From positions 2,232,001 through 2,296,000 of the forward strand of contig NZ_CP029758.2 of NCBI RefSeq assembly GCF_004006395.2: a stretch of 64,000 nt of DNA. The letters are read 5' to 3'. The translations under genes were made by a program, and so were the position numbers. Origin of the DNA: Clostridium sp. AWRP (lineage in GTDB: Bacteria > Bacillota > Clostridia > Clostridiales > Clostridiaceae). Below, one piece after another: positions 1 to 8,337 of the stretch (position 1 is its first letter; the number at the start of each line of letters is the position of its first letter). The notes under the pieces are model-generated. The model did not search any database, was not told the origin of the DNA, and saw only the letters and a program-made list of their open reading frames with translations.

Positions 1-1127
1 TCTACATATCCTAATGGAGTTGGAATGTAAACAGCTTTTCTGTGACTGTTTTCAAACTTTACAATATGTTTGGATTCTGTAAAACCTCCATTTATTGAAT
101 AAGGTTCATACATATAATTGAAGGATTTTTCCACTACTTTCATTTGTTCGGGTAGTATGGCATAATGGGGTGCTTCGAAAAAATCACAATTTATATCCAA
201 TGCCTTTGCTGTCTGTATAGCCTTATTAATTCTATCCTTAGCATATTCAGCACTTGCTGGAATGTTATCTTTTTTACTTCGGTGAAATTCTATTGCGTCA
301 ATGCTTTTTGCATTTCCATATTGATGGGTGTATCCATGAAGTCCTAAAATACCATTTTTATTTATCATGTAGTCTAATGTGAATACAAAATCAGCATTAA
401 ACATATTATTTTTTCCCAATAAATTGTTGTCTATATTCATGGAAGGGTCAATATATCTTGGAACCCAGGCAACGTAAAATATTGTTCCTTTACCATATAA
501 ATAATCAGTTACTATCCTCAATTTCTCTAAGGTTTCATGGGAATTGTAAAGCCCTCCGGCAGAAATGTCCTCTAATCTCAGTAAAGCTGCTTTTTTCTTT
601 ATAGGGGTTGTACTTAATGTAACTATATCCTTATTTTTATAAAAGCATATTTCTGAACTTTTTTCATTCCAATAAGTTTTTAAATTAAACATATTTGTAA
701 AATCAAATAGGGATATATATAAAATATTTTGTTTTAAAAACGTTTTGTGCCTTAACTTATATGTTGTTCCATTTATTTTATAAGTAGTTCCTTTAGTATC
801 GATAAGAGAGCGTGTTGAGAGAAAATTTAATTCAGCTTTTCTATGTTTTACTGAAAATTTTCCATCTAAATTGGATACTATTTCATTTACAGGTATATAA
901 TATATGTTGTTTTTTACACCTATAGGTAAGTCAATCTTAATCTTTTTATTTTCATAAATTAAGTTTATAGGTGTTTTTTTTAAGTTGAAGATGTCTAGTG
1001 AAAAATTTTTATAGCTGGAGCTGCCTTTTACATTAATTATACTGTCTTTAAAAATTATCGTACCCAATAATGTAAAAACAGTAAGTGCAATTATAATTTT
1101 TAATATAGTAAATTTGCGATTCCTAAT
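1..1127 (-). CDS. DUF2334 polysaccharide-deacetylase-like exported protein (C-terminus beyond window)
   Basis: Open minus-strand frame running off the left edge. Seen: a basic start (MRNRK) and one hydrophobic segment at about residues 7-25 (signal anchor), a middle part resembling a copper-amine-oxidase-like stalk, then a deacetylase-like domain with LRLEDIS, LHGYTHQYG and FFEAPHYA, which are typical DUF2334 motifs. No ATG, GTG or TTG lies in frame before the hydrophobic segment. The best start is an ATT at 1127, five bases after a good Shine-Dalgarno match (AAAGAAGTG). Known: DUF2334 belongs to the NodB-like carbohydrate esterase fold. Inferred: a cell-surface, membrane-anchored enzyme. Substrate unknown; the family call is good, the start uncertain. 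Confidence 0.7.
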   Translation of the reverse strand, partial: MRNRKFTILKIIIALTVFTLLGTIIFKDSIINVKGSSSYKNFSLDIFNLKKTPINLIYENKKIKIDLPIGVKNNIYYIPVNEIVSNLDGKFSVKHRKAELNFLSTRSLIDTKGTTYKINGTTYKLRHKTFLKQNILYISLFDFTNMFNLKTYWNEKSSEICFYKNKDIVTLSTTPIKKKAALLRLEDISAGGLYNSHETLEKLRIVTDYLYGKGTIFYVAWVPRYIDPSMNIDNNLLGKNNMFNADFVFTLDYMINKNGILGLHGYTHQYGNAKSIDAIEFHRSKKDNIPASAEYAKDRINKAIQTAKALDINCDFFEAPHYAILPEQMKVVEKSFNYMYEPYSINGGFTESKHIVKFENSHRKAVYIPTPLGYV

Positions 1128-1277
1128 AATATCACTTCTTTCAAAAATTATACTTTAATACTATTTATTATACTACTTTTATAGAAATATATGTATTTGG
1201 TTAAATTTAACGGAGATGGTTAAAAACATATAAGGATTAAATACGTCCCTATTGAGGTAGGTGAAATAATTTTATGT

Positions 1278-1352
1278 TATAATATAGTAAAATTTAGAGT
1301 CCATAGTAAATGGTTAAAAACGCATAAGTAGCTAATTACTTATGATGTTTTT
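1278..1352 (+). promoter_or_regulatory. sbcDC promoter and leader hairpin
   Basis: A consensus -10 box TATAAT lies at 1278-1283; I see no good -35 box. About 35 bases on, a 14-bp stem (1316-1330 with 1337-1352, loop GCTAAT, one bulged A) ends in a run of five T, ahead of the sbcD ribosome site GGAGGAG. This is terminator-shaped, so it may attenuate sbcDC, or may end a short upstream transcript. Confidence 0.4.
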
Positions 1353-1376
1353 GGTGAAAGGTTTGGAGGAGAATTA

Positions 1377-2597
1377 ATGAGAATTTTGCATACTTCTGAT
1401 TGGCATTTGGGAAAAAATCTAGAGGGACATAGTCGTATGGATGAGCAGGAGGCTTTCCTCAAAGATTTTGTACATATAGTTTCGGATAACAATGTGGATT
1501 TAATAATTATTGCAGGAGACATTTATGATAGTCCTAATCCACCTGCAAGGGCGGAAAAAATGTTTTATGATACGCTAAAAAAACTGTCTTCAAATGGGGA
1601 GAGAGTGACCTTGGTTATAGCAGGCAATCATGATAATCCTGACAGGTTAGTAGCAGCAGGACCTTTAGCCAGAGATCATGGAATTATAATGGTAGGTACA
1701 CCAAAATCTGTAGTGCCTATAGGAAATTATGGTAGACATACAGTTGTGAATTCGGGAGAAGGATTTATTGAAATTCATATAAATGAAGAAAAAGCTGTCA
1801 TACTTACAGTTCCTTTTCCAAGTGAAAAGAGGTTAAATGAAGTTTTGTACGGAGATATGGATGAGGAAGAGGAAAGGGCTAAGTCCTATGGTGATAGAAT
1901 AAAGGCATTGTTTAGTAAATTAAGTGAAAATTATAGAGAGGATACTATAAATATAGTAGTATCTCATTTATTTACTATGGGTAGTGAAGAATCAGGCTCA
2001 GAGAGAAATGCCCAGCTTGGAGGAAGCTTTATTGTAGATTCAAGTTGTTTTCCTCAAAATGCTCAGTATATTGCACTTGGTCACATACATAAACCTCAAA
2101 TAGTACCATCTACGGAAAAGAGGGCTAGGTATTCGGGATCTCCTTTAGAATACAATAAAAAAGAAATTAATTTTAAAAAGAAATGCTTTATTATAGATAT
2201 AAAAGCAGGAGAAAAGTGTACAGTAAATGATATAGAATTTAAAACGTATAAACCCATAGAGGTGTGGAAGTGTAAAAATATTCAGGATGCAATAGAAAAA
2301 TGTGAAGAAAACAAGGATAGGAATTGCTGGGTCTATTTGGAGATAACTACGGACAGGTATATAAGAGAAGATGAAATAAAAATAATGAAAACTACTAAAA
2401 AAGATATAATTGAAATCATGCCTAAAATAGTTGAAAAAAGTAATGATAATTTTGACATAAGTAGTTTTTCACAGAAATCCTTTAAGGATGTTTTTAAAGA
2501 GTTTTATTTAAAAGAGAGAAAAGTAGAACCTCAGGAAGAATTAGTAAATATGTTATTGTCTGTTGTGGAAGGTGATGAAAATAATGAGGCCAATTAG
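1377..2597 (+). CDS. sbcD: Exonuclease SbcD, nuclease subunit of the SbcCD (Mre11-Rad50-like) complex
   Basis: 406 aa, the usual length. Seen: all metallophosphoesterase motifs in order: SDWHLGK near residue 7, GDIYD, GNHD, SHLF and GHIHKPQ near 230, followed by the SbcD C-terminal cap. The ATG follows GGAGGAG with good spacing. The 3' end overlaps the start of sbcC by 14 bases, so the two are translationally coupled. Known: SbcD is the Mn-dependent 3'-5' exonuclease and hairpin endonuclease that works with the SbcC ATPase on palindromes and blocked DNA ends. Nothing unusual is seen in it. Confidence 0.97.
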   Translation: MRILHTSDWHLGKNLEGHSRMDEQEAFLKDFVHIVSDNNVDLIIIAGDIYDSPNPPARAEKMFYDTLKKLSSNGERVTLVIAGNHDNPDRLVAAGPLARDHGIIMVGTPKSVVPIGNYGRHTVVNSGEGFIEIHINEEKAVILTVPFPSEKRLNEVLYGDMDEEEERAKSYGDRIKALFSKLSENYREDTINIVVSHLFTMGSEESGSERNAQLGGSFIVDSSCFPQNAQYIALGHIHKPQIVPSTEKRARYSGSPLEYNKKEINFKKKCFIIDIKAGEKCTVNDIEFKTYKPIEVWKCKNIQDAIEKCEENKDRNCWVYLEITTDRYIREDEIKIMKTTKKDIIEIMPKIVEKSNDNFDISSFSQKSFKDVFKEFYLKERKVEPQEELVNMLLSVVEGDENNEAN

Positions 2598-5500
2598 ACT
2601 TAAAATAAAAGGGTTAAACAGTTTTATAGAATCACAATGTATAGATTTTAGGAAATTGACCCAAAGAGGTTTGTTTGGAATATTTGGGCCTACGGGAAGT
2701 GGAAAATCAACCATACTTGACGGTATGACGCTGGCCTTATATGGTGAAACATCCAGAAAAAGTTCAAATTACATCAATATAAATTGTAATACTTTAAGCG
2801 TTAGTTTTGAATTCCAGATATCTGGAAGAAATGTAAAAAAATACAGAGTTGAAAGAGAATTTAAAAGAGACAATAAAACAGGTAGCCCTAGAAGTAAGTT
2901 AGCTAAAATAGTAGATGTTACAGATGATGTAGAAAAGATATTAGAAGAAGGGGCTAGAAATGTAACTGAAAAATGTGAGGATGTTATTGGTCTTAGGCTA
3001 GAAGATTTTACAAGGACTGTAGTTTTACCCCAGGGCAAATTTAGTGAATTTTTAAGGCTTGAGGGAAAAGACAGAAGAAATATGCTTGAAAGACTTTTTA
3101 ACCTTCAAGAATATGGTTATGAGCTTTCTGAAAAATTGTCAAAGAAGATTGGCAGGGAAAAAGATAAGGCAAATTTAATTGAAGGCGAGCTAAAGGGTTA
3201 TGAAAATATAAATGAGAAAATTTTGGAGGAGAAGAAAAAGGTACTTTGTGGATTAAATAGAAATTATGATAAGTGTCAAAGTGAACTAGTTGATTCGCAA
3301 AATGAATTTAATAAGGGTAGAGAACTGTGGAATCTTCAAGAAGAGTTAAAACATCAATTGATAGAGCAGGGGAAGCTTAAGAAAAATGAAGCATACATAG
3401 ATGAAATTCAGCAAAAAGTTTTATTAGGGGAAAGTGCAGCAAAGGTAAAACCTTATGTTGATGAATATGAAGATACACTTTCAAAAATTAGAAGTGTAGA
3501 AAAAGAACTTTTGATTTTAAATGATACTATGACATCTATAAAAAATAATAAAGATGAAATAGAAAGTAAATTAGAAAATGCAAAAAATAAAAGAAATAAT
3601 GAATTGCCTGATTTAAAAATAAAGGAACAAAAGGCTATTGAGGCAATAGAAGAAAAGTCAGTTTTAAATATATTGATTCATGATAAAGAAAAATTAGAAA
3701 AAAATATTGCAGTTTTAAAACAAGATTTACAGGCTAATAGTAAGGCTATAGAAAAAAGTGAGGCAGAGATTAGTAGAATAAACTCTCAGATAAAAGATAG
3801 TGAAAATAAAATGCAGGCTTTGAAAATTTCTGAAGAGTATAAGAAAAAAGTTAATGAAGGCATAGTGATTTTGAACAACCTTGAAAGTATTGGTGAACAG
3901 AAAAAAAGTACGGCTAGAGATATGGAAAGCTTGAAGTCAAGTATTGAAACTGAAGAAAAGAAAAGTGAAATACTAGCTAAAAAAAATAATGAAAAATCTA
4001 ATTTATTAGAAGATAACAATAAGTTATTGAATAATTTAATAGAGAACTGTCCGGGGGATCAAAACTCACTTTTAACTTTGCAGAAAAGTTTAACAGATGT
4101 AAGAGACAAATGGACTAAATATTATGAATATGAAGGTGATTTACACAGCAGCACTACTTTAATAGAAAAACTTAAAATTGAGCTTCAAAACATGAAAAGT
4201 GAAAAAGATAATTTGGAAAATGAAATTGAAGAAATAGATAAAAAAGTAAAAAAGATTGAAGCTGAAAATTTGGCACATACATTGAGGAAATCTTTAGTAG
4301 AAGGAGAGCCCTGTCCTGTATGTGGATCAGTTCATCATGTTGTAGAAAATGTTATAATTTTAGATTCAAGTAATTTGAAAGAGATAAAACTTGATTTGGA
4401 TGCAAAAATTCAAAAAAGTAATAAATTAAATAATGAAATAGTGAAAATAGATACGAATATTAAAGTACAAAAAGAAAACGCAGCAGATAGACAGAAAAAA
4501 ATAAAAGAATTAGGTGAGAATTTTAAAGCATTTCCTTTAAAAAATCTTGAAAGTAAGTTTAATAATTTAAAGAAAGCTGTGGATGAATTCAATAATAAAA
4601 AAATAGCTCTGGAAAATAAGATTAAAATTTTAAATCAAGATAAAAGTGTCATAGAAATTGAGTACAGTAAATCAGTTACGAGAAAGGTAGAAAACAGGTC
4701 TCAGCTTCAAAAGTTACAGGAAAGCTTTCAGAAAATAGACCAGAAGTATGCAAAAGTAAATAAAAAATATGAATTGTTGAAACAAGAACTTGGTATTTGC
4801 AATTTTAAAGAAAAGAATGAGGAAATACTTGAAAAGGAGAAAAGTAGAACATTACTTGAAAATGTTATAAAAAATATAAGAAAAAATTTAGAAATTGAGC
4901 AAAGAAAAAAAGAGAGCTTAAATGAAAAATTAATGACTTTACAGACCCAGTTAAGTAAAAACAGTGCTACCTTCGTAGAAAAAAATAAAAGCATACTAGA
5001 AAAAGAAAATAGTATAAAAGATAAAGCCTGTGGTAGGGAAGACTTAGAAAATTTAAAAAGAGAAATATCAGGTAACATAAAAAAAATAGAATATGAATAT
5101 GAGAAAATAGAAAAAAACAACAAAAAAATAGAAAAGCAGTATAATGAATGCAGTAGCAGTATAATAGCAGCTCAGAAAAATTTAGTTAGCTTAAATGAGA
5201 GGTGTACAGATGACCTGGAAAATTTAAAAAAGGCCCTGTTAGAAGAAAAAATTGAAAATATGGTTGAGGCTAAAAATAACTATATGTCTAAAGATAAAAT
5301 TGAGGAACTTAAGATTAAAATAGAACAATATAGAAATGCAAGTGTTAAAATAATTGGTACTATAGAAAATCTTAATACAAAAATAGGTGACAGGAGTTTA
5401 AGCGAAGACAGATGGATTGAAATACAAAGTACTAGGGATAAAAATACTGAAACTTTAGAAAAATTAAAAAAAGATAAAATAGAGCTTGAAAGGGAAGTTA

Positions 5501-6078
5501 AAGATATAGACGAAAAAATAGGTCAGCTTACAAAACTTTTAAATAAAAAACAGAAACTAGAACATGAATTAAGTCTTTTAGATGATCTGGATAAACTGTT
5601 CAAAGGAAAAAAATTTGTGGAATTTGTAGCACAGAATCAGCTGAAATATATATCCATAGAAGCAGACAAGAGGTTAAAGGAGATTACCTGTGGAAATTAT
5701 GGGTTGGAAGTTGATAAGGATGGCAGATTCATTATAAGGGATTATAAAAATGGTGGAGCACAAAGAGATGCATCTACTTTATCTGGGGGAGAGACTTTTG
5801 TAACATCACTGGCACTGGCACTGGCACTATCCGCCCAAATACAATTAAAAGGAAGTGCGCCGCTAGAATTATTTTTCCTGGATGAAGGTTTTGGAACTCT
5901 TGATGATAACCTCCTGGAGGTGGTTATGGATTCCCTGGAGAAAATTCATAATGATAGGTTGTCCATAGGTATAATAAGCCATCTTGAATCAATTAAAGAT
6001 AGGATGCCTGTAAAGCTTATAGTTGCTCCTGCAGAGGCAGGAATGGGTGGAAGTAAAGTTAAAATAGAAATAAATTAA
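2584..6078 (+). CDS. sbcC: Exonuclease SbcC, Rad50-like SMC ATPase
   Basis: 1164 aa from the ATG at 2584 (MRPIRLKIKG). Earlier in-frame starts (TTG 2563, ATG 2575) lie on or too near the GGAAGG site. Seen: Walker A GPTGSGKST at residues 35-43, long Lys/Glu-rich coiled coils, a zinc hook CPVC in the middle (near residue 580), then the signature LSGGE and Walker B LFFLDEGFGTLD at the C-terminus. Known: SbcC dimerises through the hook and drives SbcD nuclease action. It ends the two-gene operon; a promoter and T-box for the next operon follow. Confidence 0.97.
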   Translation: MRPIRLKIKGLNSFIESQCIDFRKLTQRGLFGIFGPTGSGKSTILDGMTLALYGETSRKSSNYININCNTLSVSFEFQISGRNVKKYRVEREFKRDNKTGSPRSKLAKIVDVTDDVEKILEEGARNVTEKCEDVIGLRLEDFTRTVVLPQGKFSEFLRLEGKDRRNMLERLFNLQEYGYELSEKLSKKIGREKDKANLIEGELKGYENINEKILEEKKKVLCGLNRNYDKCQSELVDSQNEFNKGRELWNLQEELKHQLIEQGKLKKNEAYIDEIQQKVLLGESAAKVKPYVDEYEDTLSKIRSVEKELLILNDTMTSIKNNKDEIESKLENAKNKRNNELPDLKIKEQKAIEAIEEKSVLNILIHDKEKLEKNIAVLKQDLQANSKAIEKSEAEISRINSQIKDSENKMQALKISEEYKKKVNEGIVILNNLESIGEQKKSTARDMESLKSSIETEEKKSEILAKKNNEKSNLLEDNNKLLNNLIENCPGDQNSLLTLQKSLTDVRDKWTKYYEYEGDLHSSTTLIEKLKIELQNMKSEKDNLENEIEEIDKKVKKIEAENLAHTLRKSLVEGEPCPVCGSVHHVVENVIILDSSNLKEIKLDLDAKIQKSNKLNNEIVKIDTNIKVQKENAADRQKKIKELGENFKAFPLKNLESKFNNLKKAVDEFNNKKIALENKIKILNQDKSVIEIEYSKSVTRKVENRSQLQKLQESFQKIDQKYAKVNKKYELLKQELGICNFKEKNEEILEKEKSRTLLENVIKNIRKNLEIEQRKKESLNEKLMTLQTQLSKNSATFVEKNKSILEKENSIKDKACGREDLENLKREISGNIKKIEYEYEKIEKNNKKIEKQYNECSSSIIAAQKNLVSLNERCTDDLENLKKALLEEKIENMVEAKNNYMSKDKIEELKIKIEQYRNASVKIIGTIENLNTKIGDRSLSEDRWIEIQSTRDKNTETLEKLKKDKIELEREVKDIDEKIGQLTKLLNKKQKLEHELSLLDDLDKLFKGKKFVEFVAQNQLKYISIEADKRLKEITCGNYGLEVDKDGRFIIRDYKNGGAQRDASTLSGGETFVTSLALALALSAQIQLKGSAPLELFFLDEGFGTLDDNLLEVVMDSLEKIHNDRLSIGIISHLESIKDRMPVKLIVAPAEAGMGGSKVKIEIN

Positions 6079-6102
6079 TTATGAAATCATTGGAATTCTT
6101 TA

Positions 6103-6131
6103 TTGACATTGGTTTAAACTTATAGTAAACT
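6103..6131 (+). promoter_or_regulatory. Sigma-A-type promoter for the T-box/Etf operon
   Basis: TTGACA at 6103-6108, a 17-base spacer and TAAACT at 6126-6131, just before the T-box leader. The same layout occurs before the ilvB leader (20352-20380). Confidence 0.65.
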
Positions 6132-6139
6132 CGTGTTTA

Positions 6140-6364
6140 AAGATAAAAGCAATGACAGGACTAGTAGATATGTTAAATATTTTAAAGAGAGTGGGACAAG
6201 GTGAAATCTCATAAATATACATATCTAAGATCACCCTGGAGCTGTAAGCTGAACATATTGTAAGCTGATCCGGCTTGTATAGGCCGTTATATGAATTAAG
6301 TAGAAAATGGGTGGTACCGCGACAGACTTTTTCGCCCCAGCGAAAGAGAGCTGTTTTTTTTATA
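6140..6364 (+). promoter_or_regulatory. T-box leader, isoleucine specifier (ATC), upstream of the etfBA-dehydrogenase operon
   Basis: Seen: Stem I landmarks (AAAGAGAGTGGG, then GCTGTAAGCTGAA), the T-box motif GGGTGGTACCGCG at 6309-6321, and a terminator stem CAGACTTTTTCGCC...GAGAGCTG followed by eight T. Lined up on the fixed 20-base interval between specifier and the CTGAA end that all six leaders in the window share, the codon is ATC at 6230-6232, followed by A. TGGT pairs with a discriminator A, as expected for tRNA-Ile. Known: uncharged tRNA stabilises the antiterminator. Inferred: the operon is switched on when isoleucyl-tRNA is low. Confidence 0.9.
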
Positions 6365-6508
6365 CACCAAAAGAATAGGTTAAAGGTGTAGTAGATATTG
6401 CTTTATTTGCCGTCTTTACATTGATAACGCGGTGAAGCTTTATTCTGTATAAGTATGACAGCATATCAGTTAATTTAAAAAATTTACAGAAGGGATGGAG
6501 ACTTGGTA

Positions 6509-7312
6509 ATGAATATTGTAGTTTTAATTAAACAGGTTCCTGATATGGAAAAAGTAAAATTTGATAGAGAAAAGGGAGTAGTGGATCGTAAATCTGCAGG
6601 TGTAGAGATCAATCCATTTGATCTAAATGCACTGGAAGCAGCAGTACAAATAAGTGAAAAAATTGACGCTAAGGTTACAGTAGTAAGCATGGGGCCTCCA
6701 AGTGCAGATAAGGCATTAAGGGAATGCATTGCAAGAGGTGCTAATGAAGGAATTCTTATAAGCGATGTAAAATTTGGAGGATCAGATACTAAAGCCACAT
6801 CATCTATACTTGCAAGTGCAATAAAAAAAATAGGCAGCTGCGATTTGGTAATTGCTGGAGAAAAAACTGTAGATGGAGATACAGGTCAGGTTGGACCTGA
6901 AGTTGCAGAATTTTTGGATGTACCTCATGCAAGTTATGTAAGTAAGATTACAGATGCAAGTGATGATAAAATTGAAGTTTGGTCTGAAATATGGGAAGGA
7001 ACTTATTTAAAAAGTGTAAAGTTACCAGCTTTAATTACAGTTACTAAAGATATAAATGAACCAAGGCTTCCGACTTTTAAAAATAAAATGAAAGCTAGAA
7101 AGGCAGAAATACAGACTTTAAAATTTGAAGATTTGAAGGAATACACAGATGTTGATAAAGTTGGCTTTAAAGGATCACCTACAAAGGTTAAAAAGATAGA
7201 AGTGCCAAAAATACAGAAAAGACAGGGAAAAATTTATAGAGAAGCGGATGCAGCTAAGGCAGAAGATGAACTTGTAGATATATTTAGAAAAAAGAAAATT
7301 TTGGAGGCATAA
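6509..7312 (+). CDS. etfB: Electron transfer flavoprotein beta subunit (LctB-like)
   Basis: 267 aa from the ATG at 6509, eight bases after GGAG; a TTG at 6503 is too close to it. Seen: the EtfB opening (NIVVLIKQVPD), the NPFDLNALEAA segment, the DGDTGQVGPEVAEFL stretch and an AARK-like recognition region. It is followed four bases later by etfA and then by an FAD-linked oxidase. Known: this trio matches the electron-bifurcating lactate dehydrogenase/Etf complex of acetogens (LctBCD in Acetobacterium). Inferred: it carries electrons between NADH/ferredoxin and the dehydrogenase. Whether it bifurcates cannot be told from sequence alone. Confidence 0.93.
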   Translation: MNIVVLIKQVPDMEKVKFDREKGVVDRKSAGVEINPFDLNALEAAVQISEKIDAKVTVVSMGPPSADKALRECIARGANEGILISDVKFGGSDTKATSSILASAIKKIGSCDLVIAGEKTVDGDTGQVGPEVAEFLDVPHASYVSKITDASDDKIEVWSEIWEGTYLKSVKLPALITVTKDINEPRLPTFKNKMKARKAEIQTLKFEDLKEYTDVDKVGFKGSPTKVKKIEVPKIQKRQGKIYREADAAKAEDELVDIFRKKKILEA

Positions 7313-7316
7313 TGAT

Positions 7317-8315
7317 ATGGAAAAGGAATATAATGGAGTTTTAGTATTTGCAGAACAGAAAAAAGGGGAAATCCATAAAGTAAGTTATGAACTTCTTGGA
7401 AAAGCTAGGGAACTTGCAGGTAAGTTAGGTATACCTGTGTACAGTGCACTTTTAGGACCTTGTTGTATTAAAGCTGAGGAACTTATATACAGGGGTGCAG
7501 ATAAGGTATTTTATGTTGAAGATGATATATTTAATGCACCGGAAGAGACAGTTTATAAAACTAACCTGGAAAATTTGATTAAGAAAATTAAACCTGAAAT
7601 TTGTTTAATAGGTGCAACAAGTCTTGGGAGATCACTGGCACCTAGGCTTGCAGCTTCTCTTGAAACAGGGCTTACGGCAGATTGTACGGGCCTTGAAATA
7701 GATGAAGATGGAAAACTTATACAAATAAGGCCTGCCTTTAGTGAGAATATATTGGCACATATAAAATCAGACACATATCCACAGATGTCCACAGTAAGAT
7801 ATAAGGAATTTAATGAAAGCAAGAGAGATGAAAATAGAAAAGGTGAAATTGTAAAAGTAGATGCAGTTAAGCCTGAAAATGAACTTGTAAAAGTTATAAA
7901 AGAATTGAAATCTCAGGAAGTAAACATCTCTGATGCAAGTGTTGTAGTCGCAGCAGGCAAAGGATTAAAGAAGGCAGAAGATATGGCTATGATAAAAGAA
8001 CTTGCTGACTTACTTTCCGGTGTAGTAGGAGCTAGCAGGGAGATAGTTGATGATGGTTTTATATCTAAGGATTTTCAGGTAGGGTACAGTGGAAACAGGG
8101 TAAAACCTAAATTATATATAGCTTGTGGAATTTCAGGGGCTCCACAGCATTTGGCAGGAATGAAGGAATCAGACTTTATTGTTGCAATTAATACAGACCC
8201 ATCAGCTCCAATATTTAATGTAGCTGACTATGGAATAGTAGATGATATGTACAAGGTAGTACCTGATTTAATTAATAAAATAAAGCAGGGAAGTTTAGAA
8301 ACTTTAAGTTGTTAA
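7317..8315 (+). CDS. etfA: Electron transfer flavoprotein alpha subunit (LctC-like, no ferredoxin domain)
   Basis: 332 aa. The ATG at 7317 lies nine bases after GGAGG, four bases past etfB. Seen: an N-terminal alpha/beta domain and the C-terminal FAD-binding domain with AAGKGLKKAEDM, the VGASREIVD stretch, QVGYSGNRVKPKLY, GISGAPQHLAGM and AINTDPSAPIF. It starts directly with the EtfA fold. Known: some bifurcating EtfA proteins carry an extra N-terminal ferredoxin-like domain with an iron-sulfur cluster; none is present here. Inferred: it forms the FAD-binding half of the heterodimer serving the dehydrogenase next door. Confidence 0.93.
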   Translation: MEKEYNGVLVFAEQKKGEIHKVSYELLGKARELAGKLGIPVYSALLGPCCIKAEELIYRGADKVFYVEDDIFNAPEETVYKTNLENLIKKIKPEICLIGATSLGRSLAPRLAASLETGLTADCTGLEIDEDGKLIQIRPAFSENILAHIKSDTYPQMSTVRYKEFNESKRDENRKGEIVKVDAVKPENELVKVIKELKSQEVNISDASVVVAAGKGLKKAEDMAMIKELADLLSGVVGASREIVDDGFISKDFQVGYSGNRVKPKLYIACGISGAPQHLAGMKESDFIVAINTDPSAPIFNVADYGIVDDMYKVVPDLINKIKQGSLETLSC

Positions 8316-8337
8316 AATAAAAAAGGGGGCATTAAAA

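Noticed and set aside
165..347. 60-codon plus-strand ORF near the left edge
   Set aside because: It is antisense to the DUF2334 gene, whose protein motifs are clear.
4728..5123. 131-codon minus-strand ORF within sbcC
   Set aside because: Phe/Ser/Leu-rich antisense of a Lys/Glu-rich coiled coil; a composition artefact.
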